Positions 7,429 to 16,789 of a stretch of DNA of 64,000 nt are shown here, piece after piece. The stretch covers positions 175,954 to 239,953 of the forward strand of contig JAFYMC010000034.1 in NCBI GenBank assembly GCA_017556805.1. Direction: 5' to 3'. A program made the translations under genes and the position numbers. Below the pieces are notes generated by a model. That model ran no database searches, was not told the origin of the DNA, and saw nothing but the letters and a program-made list of their open reading frames with translations. Source of the stretch: Lachnospiraceae bacterium. Lineage in GTDB: Bacteria > Bacillota > Clostridia > Lachnospirales > Lachnospiraceae. How positions within the stretch are numbered: position 1 is the first letter of the stretch; each line of letters opens with the position of its first letter.

Positions 7429-8448
7429 ATGAGCGTAGCAGTTTTTGTTTTACCGATACTTATTTTGGCTGCATTGGCACTGGGAGTACTGGTGTATTAT
7501 CTTTGTTATAAGGCGTCCATAAACCGTAAGCTTCGGGGAGAGGAAAGCGGTGCCCATGTACCGATGGCCTCTATGGAGTCGGTATGGAAAGTGGTTGCGG
7601 TGATTGCGATAGTTGTAATGTACAGCTCCTTAAATTCAAAGATTGTGAATCTTCAAGATGAGCTTACCGATACGAAAATTACGCTGACCGACCAAATTGC
7701 GGAAATGCAGTATGAGTTGTATGAAATGCAGCAGACGATGAAGAAGGAAACGTCTATGATTAGCGCGGTGTATTATGATTTCGGGGAAATCAACAATAAG
7801 GAGCATACGGTGGAAATGATTTTCGATGCGGTATTAAATAGTTACGGTGCGGAGACGGAAGTGACATTAAATTATCGCGGAGAGTCCGTTGTGTTAAAAA
7901 ACAACGGTGACGGTACTTTTACGGGAAGCGCGGTATTTCCGATGTTTGAGGAAAACTATGAGGATGGCCTGTTTTGTGTCACCGAAGGCGGTGTGACAAG
8001 GACGGAACGATGGGAAGATACAGTGTGTGGAGCATTGAAGGATAGCTGTTTGCCGGAGTTCTATATTGCGGAATCCTCCTTCCGATATGAACGGGGAAAC
8101 GGAAAAAATAAGGGCACGGTAACGGTGAAGGGAACTGTTTCTCTAAGGTCCAAGGTGGATGTGACAGGTTCGTTCTATAACTTGAAGCTCATTGTAAAGA
8201 AGGATGAAGCGATAATTGATGAAATTACGGCAGAGAGTGATTCATTTGTGATAGAGCGCTCCTATCCGATTGCTCAAGGAGAAAAGCTTAGCGTTTGGCT
8301 GACAGGAGAGGATATGTACGGCTATACCCATGAGCAGCATCTTTCCGGTTGGAGAATGGAGAGTGGGTTCTCTGCAGCAGAACAAGAGATGATACCAATA
8401 GAAGTGGACCGGGTAACGAAACCGGAAGGTCCGCTATCGACGCAATAG
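7429..8448 (+). CDS. Membrane-anchored protein with coiled coil, unknown function
   Basis: 339 residues, not recognised. Two hydrophobic segments (about 3-27 and 52-68) are followed by a heptad-like coiled coil (about 72-107, rich in L, Q, E, M) and a long polar region of probable beta structure that should face outward. The mix of one short loop, coiled coil and extracytoplasmic beta domain would suit a sensor or surface protein, but that is a guess. It follows the LytTR gene with a good ribosome site (AGGAGG) and ends at a clear terminator, so the two genes form a closed unit. Confidence 0.7.
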   Translation: MSVAVFVLPILILAALALGVLVYYLCYKASINRKLRGEESGAHVPMASMESVWKVVAVIAIVVMYSSLNSKIVNLQDELTDTKITLTDQIAEMQYELYEMQQTMKKETSMISAVYYDFGEINNKEHTVEMIFDAVLNSYGAETEVTLNYRGESVVLKNNGDGTFTGSAVFPMFEENYEDGLFCVTEGGVTRTERWEDTVCGALKDSCLPEFYIAESSFRYERGNGKNKGTVTVKGTVSLRSKVDVTGSFYNLKLIVKKDEAIIDEITAESDSFVIERSYPIAQGEKLSVWLTGEDMYGYTHEQHLSGWRMESGFSAAEQEMIPIEVDRVTKPEGPLSTQ

Positions 8449-8461
8449 AGGACATGGGGAG

Positions 8462-8493
8462 AGAAAGACCGCAGAAATGTGGTCTTTCTTTTT
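8462..8493 (+). terminator. Terminator after the LytTR/membrane protein pair
   Basis: AGAAAGACC pairs with GGTCTTTCT around an 11-nt loop, followed by a T run. Confidence 0.85.
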
Positions 8494-8589
8494 GAATTAT
8501 GATTTTATGTAGAAAAACAGAAAGAAATATGATATGATGTAAAGTGATACAGAATGTTCTGCGACATGAAAGGTGAAGGTATAGACAGT

Positions 8590-9561
8590 ATGGCGATTAA
8601 ATGGGGCGTTTTAGGTACGGCAAATATTGCGTCATGGGGTATGATTCCGGGAATGCAGCAGGCAGAAGGCTGTGAATTATATGCCATTGCAGGTAGAAGC
8701 GAGACAAAGGTAAATGAATTTAAGGACCGGTTCGGTTTTCAAAAAGCATATGTAGGATACGATGCGTTACTTGCGGATTCTGAGGTGCAGGCGGTGTATA
8801 TTCCGCTTCCGAATCATTTGCATTATGAATGGGTAATGAAGGCTATCGAGGCGGGAAAGCATGTACTGTGTGAGAAGCCGTTGGCATTAAATGCAGTGGA
8901 AGCGGAGGAAATGTTCCGTGCCGCAAAGCGGAAGGGTGTACTGTTTGCGGAGGCATATGCCTATCTTCACAGCCCGTATGTGGCATCTTTGCGTGAAGTG
9001 ATTGATAGCGGCAGTATCGGGGAAGTAGACTATATCGAAACTGCCTTTATAACCCAGGGCTATGAGGAGGATTACCGTCTGCATAAGGAGTTCGGCGGTG
9101 GTGCTATGTACGATTTGGGATGTTATTGTACTACCATGATGCTTTCTTTGGTGGATGCGGAACCGACTTTTGTAAAGGCTTGTGCGGAGTTCGGCGGCGA
9201 TGATGTGGATTTCCACACGGCCGGTATCGTGAAGTTTGAAAACGGCGTACGGGCTTCCTTTAACGTAGGTATGATTTTCGGGAAGGGTGCCAACGGCCGC
9301 TTTGACCGTTTGTATGTTCACGGTACTAAGGGATGGATTCGTTCCGAAGTGGAGTACAACCAGGCGGGCGAATTAAGCTACCGCGTGATGACAAACGGAA
9401 AAGAAGAAGTAAAAACTGTGACCGCACGACAGAATTATTGCTTGGAAGTGGAGCAGATGAATCGTGCCATCGAAGGCACGGGAACGCTTCTTGTAACACC
9501 GGAGTTTTCCATGCGGAATGCAAGACTCATGGATGCGGTGTTATGGGAAATTGAGTATTAA
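8590..9561 (+). CDS. Gfo/Idh/MocA-family oxidoreductase
   Basis: NAD(P)-dependent sugar or sugar-alcohol dehydrogenase family; the substrate is not deducible. I start at ATG 8590, where the Rossmann strand begins (KWGVLGTANIASWGM); an ATG at 8554 adds 12 unconserved residues. CEKPLALN near residue 95 holds the family's EKP motif with the catalytic-site Lys, and YDLGCYCTTMM near residue 176 holds the second conserved segment. At 323 residues it is normal for the family. It sits alone between a terminator and the YgiQ gene, 41 bp upstream of it. Confidence 0.9.
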   Translation: MAIKWGVLGTANIASWGMIPGMQQAEGCELYAIAGRSETKVNEFKDRFGFQKAYVGYDALLADSEVQAVYIPLPNHLHYEWVMKAIEAGKHVLCEKPLALNAVEAEEMFRAAKRKGVLFAEAYAYLHSPYVASLREVIDSGSIGEVDYIETAFITQGYEEDYRLHKEFGGGAMYDLGCYCTTMMLSLVDAEPTFVKACAEFGGDDVDFHTAGIVKFENGVRASFNVGMIFGKGANGRFDRLYVHGTKGWIRSEVEYNQAGELSYRVMTNGKEEVKTVTARQNYCLEVEQMNRAIEGTGTLLVTPEFSMRNARLMDAVLWEIEY

Positions 9562-9602
9562 AGACGATGTAATTCGGATCGTTTAGAAAGGCAGGACGCA
9601 AA

Positions 9603-11630
9603 ATGAAAGATTTTTTGCCGATTTGCAGAGAAGACATGGAGAAGCGCGGCTGGGAACAGTGCGACTTTGTATATATTATCGGAGATGCCTATGTGGACCA
9701 TACCTCTTTCGGCCCGGCCATTATCAGCCGGGTATTAGAGAGTCATGGTTATAAGGTGGGTATCATTTCCCAGCCGGACTGGAAAGACGAGAAAAGTGTG
9801 CAGATTTTGGGAGAACCTCGGCTTGGTTTTCTTGTGTCCGGCGGAAATATGGATACCATGGTAAATCATTACACCGTGGCGAAAAAGCGTCGCAGTCAGG
9901 ATGCCTATACGCCGGGCGGTGTCATCGGGAAGCGTCCGGACCGGGCCACCATTGTATATTGTAATCTGCTTCGTCGTGTGTATAAAAAGAAGCCGATTAT
10001 TATCGGCGGTATCGAGGCGTCCCTGCGTCGTCTCGGTCATTACGATTACTGGGCGGATACGGTGAAAAGGTCCATTTTGCTGGATTCGGGAGCAGACCTT
10101 TTGTCCTACGGTATGGGTGAAAAGTCTATTGTAGAGATTGCGGATGCGCTTGATTCCGGTCTTGCGGTTAAGGATATTACCTTTGTGGCCGGAACGGTGT
10201 ATCGGGCCACATCTTTGGAATCGGTGTATGATGCAACGATTCTGCCGAGTTTTACGGAGATAAAAGAAAACAAAAAGACCTTTGCGAAAAGCTTTTATAT
10301 TCAGTATTGTAATACAGACCCGTTTTCCGGAAAGCGCCTGGTGGAGAAGTACAGTGACACGGAATATGTGGTACAGAACCCACCGGCGGCACCTCTTACC
10401 CAAGCGGAGATGGATCGGGTGTATGCCCTTCCGTATATGCGGGCGTACCATCCGTCCTACGAAGCGGCGGGAGGTATTCCGGCCATCGATGAGTTAAAGT
10501 TTAGTTTGGTGAGTAACCGTGGATGCTTCGGAGGATGCAGCTTCTGTGCGCTCACGTTCCATCAGGGACGGATTATTCAGACCAGAAGCCATGAGTCTAT
10601 TTTGGAAGAAGCGAAGCTCATGACCTGGGACCCGGATTTTAAAGGGTATATTAACGATGTGGGCGGACCGACGGCGAACTTTCGTGCCCCGGCCTGCGAT
10701 AAGCAGATCTCAAAGGGCGTTTGTCCGAACAAGCAGTGTCTGTTCCCGACACCGTGTAAGAACTTAAAGGTGAATCATGAGGATTACCTGGCGTTACTTC
10801 GGAAGCTTCGTGAATTACCGAAGGTAAAGAAGGTATTTATCCGTTCCGGTATCCGGTTTGACTATTTGATTTATGATAAAGACCGCACTTTTCTTCGTGA
10901 GCTTTGCGAGCATCATGTCAGCGGCCAGTTAAAGGTGGCACCGGAGCATGTGTGCGACGCAGTACTTTCCAAGATGGGCAAGCCGAGCCGGAATGTGTAC
11001 GATACCTTTATTACAGAATATAAAAAGATGAATGCGAGACTGGGGAAGGAGCAGTATGTGGTGCCGTATCTCATGTCTTCTCATCCGGGCTCTACCATGA
11101 AGGAAGCAGTGGAGCTGGCGGAGTACTTAAGAGATTTAGGTTATATGCCGGAGCAGGTACAGGATTTTTATCCGACCCCGTCTACCGTTTCCACTTGTAT
11201 GTATTATACGGGATTGGACCCGCGGACCATGGAGCCGGTGTACGTGCCGAAGTCTCCGCATGAAAAGGCCATGCAGCGTGCCTTGATTCAGTACCGTAAT
11301 CCGAAAAATTACGAGCTGGTGGAGGAGGCGTTAAAGCTTGCTCACAGGGAGGATTTGATCGGATACGATAAGAAATGTCTCATTCGTCCGAGAAGCGCAG
11401 GCAGACAGGGAGAGTACGGTCGGGGAACAGCTCCGAGAGGAGGCGTGGCAGGCAAGAATAACGGAGGAGGCTATACCGGAAAGCCGGGAAACGGAGGCGG
11501 AAAATCCGGCGGAAAGGGAACAGGAAGCCGGGCAGCAGGCAGTAGTCAAGGCAACGGTCAGGGAACACAGAAGACCGTCCCGTCAAAGAAAAAGACCATA
11601 CGAAACGTGCACAAGAAAAAGACAAAATAG
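9603..11630 (+). CDS. YgiQ-family (UPF0313) radical SAM protein with basic Gly-rich tail
   Basis: Radical S-adenosylmethionine enzyme of unknown reaction. The radical-SAM CxxxCxxC is at Cys308, Cys312 and Cys315 (GCFGGCSFC), after the typical YgiQ N-terminal B12-binding-like region. Conserved YgiQ stretches include [18 protein letters not shown] (about 133-150) and [18 protein letters not shown] (about 518-535). The last 75 residues are low-complexity Gly, Lys, Arg, Ser and Asn ending in [14 protein letters not shown]; such tails are common in clostridial YgiQ and may bind nucleic acid. The next gene starts 35 bp later. Confidence 0.93.
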   Translation: MKDFLPICREDMEKRGWEQCDFVYIIGDAYVDHTSFGPAIISRVLESHGYKVGIISQPDWKDEKSVQILGEPRLGFLVSGGNMDTMVNHYTVAKKRRSQDAYTPGGVIGKRPDRATIVYCNLLRRVYKKKPIIIGGIEASLRRLGHYDYWADTVKRSILLDSGADLLSYGMGEKSIVEIADALDSGLAVKDITFVAGTVYRATSLESVYDATILPSFTEIKENKKTFAKSFYIQYCNTDPFSGKRLVEKYSDTEYVVQNPPAAPLTQAEMDRVYALPYMRAYHPSYEAAGGIPAIDELKFSLVSNRGCFGGCSFCALTFHQGRIIQTRSHESILEEAKLMTWDPDFKGYINDVGGPTANFRAPACDKQISKGVCPNKQCLFPTPCKNLKVNHEDYLALLRKLRELPKVKKVFIRSGIRFDYLIYDKDRTFLRELCEHHVSGQLKVAPEHVCDAVLSKMGKPSRNVYDTFITEYKKMNARLGKEQYVVPYLMSSHPGSTMKEAVELAEYLRDLGYMPEQVQDFYPTPSTVSTCMYYTGLDPRTMEPVYVPKSPHEKAMQRALIQYRNPKNYELVEEALKLAHREDLIGYDKKCLIRPRSAGRQGEYGRGTAPRGGVAGKNNGGGYTGKPGNGGGKSGGKGTGSRAAGSSQGNGQGTQKTVPSKKKTIRNVHKKKTK

Positions 11631-11665
11631 AAGAGTATAATACGGAAGGAGAACAGGAGGAAGCG

Positions 11666-12175
11666 ATGTTAAAGCAGTTGTATCCCAAGGAGGACTGGAA
11701 GTCCGCATACGAGGAAAAGGAGTACCAGCGTTTATATGAAGCCGGCTATCGGGGGATTATTTTTGACATTGATAATACCATGGTGGAACATGGAGCTCCG
11801 GTCAACGAAAAGGCGATTTTTTTGATTCGCAAATTAAAGGAAATGGGCTATAAGGTGTGCTTTGTCTCCAACAATAAGGAGCCCCGGGTAAAGTCCTTCA
11901 GTACGCCTTTAGGCGCGGAATATATTTACAAGGCAGGAAAGCCGGGGGCTGCAGGGTATGAGGCCGCCATGAAGAAGATGGGGACTGCTAAGGAGCAGAC
12001 GATGTCGGTGGGGGACCAGCTGTTTACCGATATGTGGGGAGCAAACCGTGCCGGGATTTATTCGGTTTTGGTAAAGCCCATCGGCAAAAAGGAAGAAATC
12101 CAAATCGTGTTAAAGCGATATTTGGAAAAACCGATACTTTGGGCGTATCGGAAAAGCAAAAAGAAGGTACACTAA
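11666..12175 (+). CDS. yqeG: YqeG-family HAD phosphatase
   Basis: HAD subfamily IIIA phosphatase of about 170 residues; substrate unknown. The nucleophile motif is FDIDNTMVEHG (DxDxT, residues 32-36 region), the motif-II Ser/Thr is in CFVSNN, and GDQLFTDMWGANRAG supplies the motif-IV Asp. GGAGG stands 6-10 nt ahead of the ATG. It is the first gene of a compact set yqeG-aroK-aroQ-efp; its stop is only 1 bp from the start of aroK, so the genes are probably translated from one message. Confidence 0.9.
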   Translation: MLKQLYPKEDWKSAYEEKEYQRLYEAGYRGIIFDIDNTMVEHGAPVNEKAIFLIRKLKEMGYKVCFVSNNKEPRVKSFSTPLGAEYIYKAGKPGAAGYEAAMKKMGTAKEQTMSVGDQLFTDMWGANRAGIYSVLVKPIGKKEEIQIVLKRYLEKPILWAYRKSKKKVH

Positions 12176-12176
12176 G

Positions 12177-12704
12177 ATGAAAAAGAACAACATTGTATTA
12201 ATCGGATTTATGGGCTGCGGAAAAAGCACCGTAGGGAGGAAACTGGCCGGAGCACTCGGTTATGAGTTTTCAGACACGGACGCCATGATAGAAGCGTCTT
12301 ACGGAATGTCGATTTCCCAAATGTTTGCGGAGAAAGGAGAGGCATACTTCCGAACTGCGGAGACGGAACTTTTACGAAAACTTTCCGACGAGGCGGAAGG
12401 TCTGGTGCTGGCCACCGGCGGCGGAATGCCGATGCGGGAGGAAAACGCGGCACTGCTTCGTGAAATCGGTACGGTTGTATTTTTGGAAGCGAAAATCGAG
12501 ACGATTTTAGAGCGCTTACAAAACGATACGGGACGTCCTCTTGCGGACGGAGAGGACAGAGAGGCACGTCTGCGTCCGCTCTATGAGAAGCGCCTGCCGG
12601 TATACCGGGAAGCAGCGGACTACATCCTGGATACGGAAGGCAAGTCCTTTTACGGAATTATCGAAGAAATCAAAACAATTGAGGGAAAAGCAACGAAGAG
12701 ATAG
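12177..12704 (+). CDS. aroK: Shikimate kinase
   Basis: ATP-dependent phosphorylation of shikimate to shikimate-3-phosphate. Residues 7-18 hold the P-loop (GFMGCGKST). FSDTDAMIE (31-39) supplies the shikimate-binding DxD, ATGGGMP (79-85) the second binding loop, and TGRPLADG the lid Arg. 175 residues is typical. It lies directly between yqeG and aroQ, so two shikimate-pathway steps are co-expressed. Confidence 0.95.
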   Translation: MKKNNIVLIGFMGCGKSTVGRKLAGALGYEFSDTDAMIEASYGMSISQMFAEKGEAYFRTAETELLRKLSDEAEGLVLATGGGMPMREENAALLREIGTVVFLEAKIETILERLQNDTGRPLADGEDREARLRPLYEKRLPVYREAADYILDTEGKSFYGIIEEIKTIEGKATKR

Positions 12705-12717
12705 AGGAGGCAAGTCA

Positions 12718-13146
12718 ATGAAGATTTTGGTTATCAACGGACCGAACTTAAATTTTTTGGGAATCCGGGAACCGGCCCATTACGGTACGGAAAATTATGA
12801 GTCTCTTTGCAAGAAAATAGAAACCTATGCGTCAGAAAAAGGGGATACGGTGAGTATCTATCAAAGCAACAGCGAAGGGGCGTTAATCGACCGGATTCAG
12901 GAGGCATACAGTGACGGCACGGAGGGGATTGTCATTAATCCGGGAGCTTATACCCATTACAGCTATGCTATCCGGGATGCGCTTGCATCGGTTCCGATGA
13001 AAAAGATTGAGGTACACATCTCTGATATTCATAAAAGAGAGGCGTTTCGTCAGATTTCCGTAACCGCAGAGGTGTGTGATAAGCAGATTGTCGGGATGGG
13101 AACCGACGGATATTTGATGGCCATGGATGCCTTACATATGGCATAA
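12718..13146 (+). CDS. aroQ: Type II 3-dehydroquinate dehydratase
   Basis: Reversible dehydration of 3-dehydroquinate to 3-dehydroshikimate. The start at 12718 follows GAGGAGG and gives the family N-terminus KILVINGPNLNFLGIREP; in-frame sequence upstream is only the out-of-frame shadow of aroK. The active-site Tyr is expected near residue 22-24 (HYGTENYE), NPGAYTHYSYAIRDAL and VEVHISDIHKREAFR carry the catalytic Asn, His and Arg region. 142 residues matches the dodecameric type II enzyme. Confidence 0.95.
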   Translation: MKILVINGPNLNFLGIREPAHYGTENYESLCKKIETYASEKGDTVSIYQSNSEGALIDRIQEAYSDGTEGIVINPGAYTHYSYAIRDALASVPMKKIEVHISDIHKREAFRQISVTAEVCDKQIVGMGTDGYLMAMDALHMA

Positions 13147-13223
13147 ATCCACGGATTTCGCATGTTTTTCCGGGGGATGGGCGAAAATAAAGAAAAACAA
13201 ATGCAAATTTTTAAAATTTGGTA

Positions 13224-13252
13224 TTGAAAAAATTGTCAGAGTGCGATAAACT
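13224..13252 (+). promoter_or_regulatory. Promoter of efp
   Basis: TTGAAA (13224-13229), 17-bp spacer, TAAACT (13247-13252), about 30 bp before the efp ATG. Confidence 0.5.
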
Positions 13253-13283
13253 AGAGAGTAGTTAATTCTAAGGAGGATTATAT

Positions 13284-13841
13284 ATGATTTCTGCAGGTGA
13301 TTTCAGAAACGGTATTACTCTTGAAATCGAGGGTAACGTTTGTCAGATCGTTGAGTTCCAGCACGTTAAGCCGGGTAAGGGCGCAGCGTTCGTTAGAACT
13401 AAGTTAAAGAATATTAAGAGTGGTGGTGTTGTCGAGAAGACTTTCCGTCCGACCGAGAAGTTCCCGGCTGCACACATTGAGAGAGCAGATATGCAGTATC
13501 TGTACTCTGACGGTGAGATGTATCACTTCATGGATGTTGATACCTTTGATCAGATTGCTATGACCGAGGATCAGATCGGCGATTCCTTAAAGTTCGTTAA
13601 GGAAAACGAGATGGTTAAGATGCTTTCCCACAACAAGGAAGTATTTGCTATCGAGCCGCCGTTGTTCGTAGAGCTCGTAATTACTGAGACCGAGCCGGGC
13701 TTCAAGGGCGATACCGCTACCGGCGCTACTAAGCCGGCTACCGTAGAGACCGGTGCTGTGGTACAGGTTCCGTTATTCGTTGAGAACGGTGAGACCATCC
13801 AGATCGACACCAGAACCGGCGAGTATATGAAGAGAGTGTAA
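13284..13841 (+). CDS. efp: Translation elongation factor P
   Basis: Binds the ribosome between the P and E sites and relieves stalling at polyproline. The 185-residue protein has the usual three-barrel layout: KOW-like N domain with [20 protein letters not shown], where the Lys of PGKG (about residue 32) is the position modified in many bacteria, a central OB domain, and the C-terminal signature [23 protein letters not shown] stands 7-8 nt before the ATG. It has its own promoter and terminator. Codon use is visibly biased (AAG, GAG, GTA/GTT), as for a highly expressed gene. Confidence 0.97.
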   Translation: MISAGDFRNGITLEIEGNVCQIVEFQHVKPGKGAAFVRTKLKNIKSGGVVEKTFRPTEKFPAAHIERADMQYLYSDGEMYHFMDVDTFDQIAMTEDQIGDSLKFVKENEMVKMLSHNKEVFAIEPPLFVELVITETEPGFKGDTATGATKPATVETGAVVQVPLFVENGETIQIDTRTGEYMKRV

Positions 13842-13866
13842 GTTTTCACAATGTAAAGAAAGTAAT

Positions 13867-13898
13867 AAGCACCGGGATTCGTTTCCCGGTGCTTGTTT
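13867..13898 (+). terminator. Terminator of efp
   Basis: AAGCACCGGG pairs with CCCGGTGCTT over an 8-nt loop, then a T run. It can also serve the convergent cyclase gene. Confidence 0.9.
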
Positions 13899-15028
13899 TA
13901 TTTTTCTTTGCTGAGTTTTTTATTACGATACATGTCTGCATCCGCTTTTTTGACAACTTCGAGAATGTCTTTTCCATTTCCAAATGCATATCCTGCCGCT
14001 ACGCTGAACGGGTAAGGTTCGTTTTCTGCAAGATCATTTATTTTTTTCATAACTGTGGTAATCATATCGGACGGTTGTTCCTCGGAAGGATTATCCATAA
14101 TGGTTACGAACTCATCGCCTCCCACTCGGTAGATATTGCAACTGTCTGTAGCAACGGAGTTTAGTACGGATGAAAGATTTTCGATTGCTCTGTCCCCCAT
14201 AGCATGTCCGAACTTATCATTGATTTTCTTTAATTCATTTAAATCCCAAAATATAATTCCGACGGTGTCGATTGACGGATAGTAGGTTGTAAGCATTTCA
14301 CTGTATTTATTTTTATTGTATACATTGGTATTGGTATCCGTATTTTTATAGTACGTCAGTTGAGCAATACGTTGGACATCTCGTGCGTTATTAGTGACGT
14401 TGTATTGCATCAAGATTGTAAATACCAATAAAATAATGGCACGAGGAAAAATCATAAAGACAATAATGACAAACATCGGATTTTCGTTGAACGGTATATG
14501 GAATACATCTTCTGTAATAAGTTCCAGATACCAATTCCGTACGTGGCGACTTTGCAACAATATGTTTAAATCACAAATCCCGTAATAGAAGCTGATGATG
14601 GAACTGAGTGTAACCGTAATGAGGTTAATGGTATAGGCGTACCATACTACGCGTTTTTCACGATATTGAACCGCAAAAAGAAGAGGAAATACGTAAAGAA
14701 GAACCGCATGATAGGACAGGATTGAAATAATGACGGCGGATACTACCGATAGCATCAGTAATAAAAAATATTTAAGCCCGGTTTTTGATAAGTCTCCTTT
14801 TAAATAGATAAACAACGGTGGAAAAAAAAGAACAATATTAGCCTGAAAAGCGAAGGATACCAGAGTTTTGTCTACTTCAAAGAAGTTAATCATGGTAAGA
14901 AACCATATCAAAGCAACCGCAATCAAAAACCATAAAAAACCTTTTAAGGTATTTCTGTTTGCGGAAACTTCCTGATACAGTATTTCTTGTTCATATTGGG
15001 TTTTGAAATCATTCCTGTTCTTCATCAT
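13898..15028 (-). CDS. Membrane diguanylate cyclase (GGDEF)
   Basis: Makes cyclic di-GMP from two GTP. Residues about 28-210 contain six or so membrane helices forming an input domain; the GGDEF domain is about 225-374 with an intact YRVGGDEFVTI active site. The RxxD inhibitory site normally five residues upstream is not present (DSCNIY there), so product feedback is probably absent. An HD-GYP phosphodiesterase at 40.2 kb shows the opposing activity in the same window. The ribosome site before ATG 15028 is weak. Separated from the lipoprotein gene by about 200 bp in which I find only an isolated TATAAT at 15133-15138. Confidence 0.9.
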   Translation of the reverse strand: MMKNRNDFKTQYEQEILYQEVSANRNTLKGFLWFLIAVALIWFLTMINFFEVDKTLVSFAFQANIVLFFPPLFIYLKGDLSKTGLKYFLLLMLSVVSAVIISILSYHAVLLYVFPLLFAVQYREKRVVWYAYTINLITVTLSSIISFYYGICDLNILLQSRHVRNWYLELITEDVFHIPFNENPMFVIIVFMIFPRAIILLVFTILMQYNVTNNARDVQRIAQLTYYKNTDTNTNVYNKNKYSEMLTTYYPSIDTVGIIFWDLNELKKINDKFGHAMGDRAIENLSSVLNSVATDSCNIYRVGGDEFVTIMDNPSEEQPSDMITTVMKKINDLAENEPYPFSVAAGYAFGNGKDILEVVKKADADMYRNKKLSKEK

Positions 15029-15234
15029 AATGTAACCGTCCGTGTGTTAAAATATTTCAATTTAATCATAACGTGTTTTTTGCTTGTTTTCAAGTAGTTT
15101 CGTAAAATAGAGCAAAGCTTTTTTTTGTTTTGTATAATAGAACATCAATGACTTTGGTGTATAAGCTTGTTGTTCTGCGGAATACTAAAGGAGCAACTTA
15201 CTTTCAGTTTGATTTGCTAAAAAAGGAGGCTTTT

Positions 15235-15651
15235 ATGAAAAAGAAGCTTGTTTGCCTTATGGCAATGTGCTGTATGTCTTTATTTCTGGTAGCATGTGCC
15301 TGCGGTGAGGACATGGGGAGTGAGAATGCTTCCCCGAGCCCGGCAGCAACGGGACAGCCGACCGGTACGACAGCTCCGAGTCCGACTACAGCTCCGACCA
15401 CTACTCCGATTCAGAACAACGATTCTGATATGAACGGAAATAACGTGGGTGGAACCGATACGGACGGTATGGGCGGAACCGGTGAAGATGGTCTCATTAA
15501 CGATATCGGTGACGGTGTCGGTGATGTGATTGACGGTGTCGGAAACGGCGTAGGTGATGTAATCGACGGTGTAGGAAATGCAGTGGATGACATGACCGGC
15601 GGTAATGGTGCCAACGGAACCAACGATTCTGCAGCAGGCGGTGCAAGATAA
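15235..15651 (+). CDS. Small low-complexity lipoprotein
   Basis: Not a known family. Start ATG 15235 follows AAAGGAGG; the signal peptide ends in a lipobox LVACAC, giving a predicted lipid-anchored Cys near residue 21. The mature part is disordered: a Ser/Thr/Pro/Ala stretch (ASPSPAATGQPTGTTAPSPT), an Asn/Gly/Asp segment, then tandem GDVIDGVGN-like units (GVGDVIDGVGNGVGDVIDGV, about residues 93-112), and a Gly/Asn-rich end. The amphipathic repeat could form a helix, but no function can be assigned. Monocistronic with its own terminator. Confidence 0.75.
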   Translation: MKKKLVCLMAMCCMSLFLVACACGEDMGSENASPSPAATGQPTGTTAPSPTTAPTTTPIQNNDSDMNGNNVGGTDTDGMGGTGEDGLINDIGDGVGDVIDGVGNGVGDVIDGVGNAVDDMTGGNGANGTNDSAAGGAR

Positions 15652-15679
15652 TCAGGTACCCGGCCTTAAAGGAAAAGAA

Positions 15680-15716
15680 AAGATGTCTCAGCGAATTGCG
15701 AGGCATCTTTTTTTCT
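15680..15716 (+). terminator. Terminator of the small lipoprotein gene
   Basis: AAGATGtCTC pairs with GAGgCATCTT, then seven T. It abuts the stop codon of the convergent HAD-GNAT gene. Confidence 0.85.
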
Positions 15717-16597
15717 TATGCTAAATCAATCCGGTAAATCCATGCATCAGCGGTTTCCCCGGTACATTCATAAGGGAAGAGGCACTGTTCCAATACTTTT
15801 ACGGAAATCGGATTGTTTTTCCGGATTTTGGCGGATACCCATCGGCACTCCTGGCAACTTGCAAAGTGTAGCGCGGCACGGACACATTCCGTGGCGTAGC
15901 CCCGGCCCCGGTAAGGGGCATCAATCAAATATCCGAGCCAATAGCAATCGGAATCATCCTCCGGCAGGGAGAAGCCCACACGGCCCACCAGTTTACCGGT
16001 TTCCCGTTCATAAACGCCCCAGAGTGCCAGCTCGTAAAAGGGATAAATATTTCTTAGGTACGCAAGGTGCTTTTCCTGCTCCGTGTCGTAATCGGAAAGT
16101 ACTTCATCCATGAAAGCAGCGGTAGCCGGTTCGGTACACATGGCATAAAGTACCGGGAAATCCTCCTCGGAAAGCTCACGAATGACAAGCCGCTCGGTGC
16201 GGATAATAAAGGCCGGATAGGAGAGGGCATGGGCATGAGTTCGGCTTAAATAGCCCGGATCAACAAATCGAAAGCTCTGAATAATAGCGTAGGCGCCGGA
16301 TAAGTTGTCAGCCGTACCCGGAGCTTCGTAGCCGATGCAGGGAATCCCAGCGGCTTTTGCGGAAAGGACACCTTCATAGGAATCGGTAATCGCAAGGCAA
16401 TTTTGAGGCGACAGGGCCAGGCAATGAACCATGTCCCGATAGAGGTCTACGGTCGAACCGGCTCCGCCTTGATTTTGAATAAAGCGTATATTCCAGGTAT
16501 GTAAGTCATCACACAGAAATCTCAGGTTTATGGCATCTTCAGACGATGGCGTAAAATCAAACAGTACTCCCTCTAACATAAAAATATACCTTTCCAT
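15716..16597 (-). CDS. GNAT acetyltransferase fused to an apparently inactive HAD domain
   Basis: Residues 1-125 look like a HAD hydrolase without its cap: the first strand reads RYIFMLEGVLFDF, where active enzymes have FDxDGTLxD, so the nucleophile Asp is Met and the second Asp is Glu. The far end of the fold is kept (NCLAITDSYEGVLSAKAAGIPCIGY, here split: AITDSYEGV and AAGIPCIGY). Residues about 130-293 form a GNAT domain of the ribosomal-protein acetyltransferase type with YLIDAPYRGRGYATECV, whose RGRGYA is the acetyl-CoA loop. I prefer ATG 16597 because it completes the first strand; ATG 16579 has a slightly better ribosome site. Substrate unknown; the HAD part may be a binding or structural module. 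Confidence 0.8.
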   Translation of the reverse strand: MERYIFMLEGVLFDFTPSSEDAINLRFLCDDLHTWNIRFIQNQGGAGSTVDLYRDMVHCLALSPQNCLAITDSYEGVLSAKAAGIPCIGYEAPGTADNLSGAYAIIQSFRFVDPGYLSRTHAHALSYPAFIIRTERLVIRELSEEDFPVLYAMCTEPATAAFMDEVLSDYDTEQEKHLAYLRNIYPFYELALWGVYERETGKLVGRVGFSLPEDDSDCYWLGYLIDAPYRGRGYATECVRAALHFASCQECRWVSAKIRKNNPISVKVLEQCLFPYECTGETADAWIYRIDLA

Positions 16598-16789
16598 TTT
16601 GTTTTTTTCAGTTTATCACGGCAACATCGATGTGTAAAGCCGAAAAAAGTTGGTTCCTTTATAAAAAAATGCAAAAAAATAAAAAAAACACTTGATTATC
16701 TTTGTGTTTTGTGGTTTTCTATTAGTATGGATTTTTATTAGCTAAAAAAGAATCCGATTTATATGACTGAAAGGTTGGTAAGAAGCATT

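Noticed and set aside
16598-16789. Lysine riboswitch upstream of lysC
   Set aside because: The gap is short, A/T-rich and shows none of the five-helix lysine aptamer stems.
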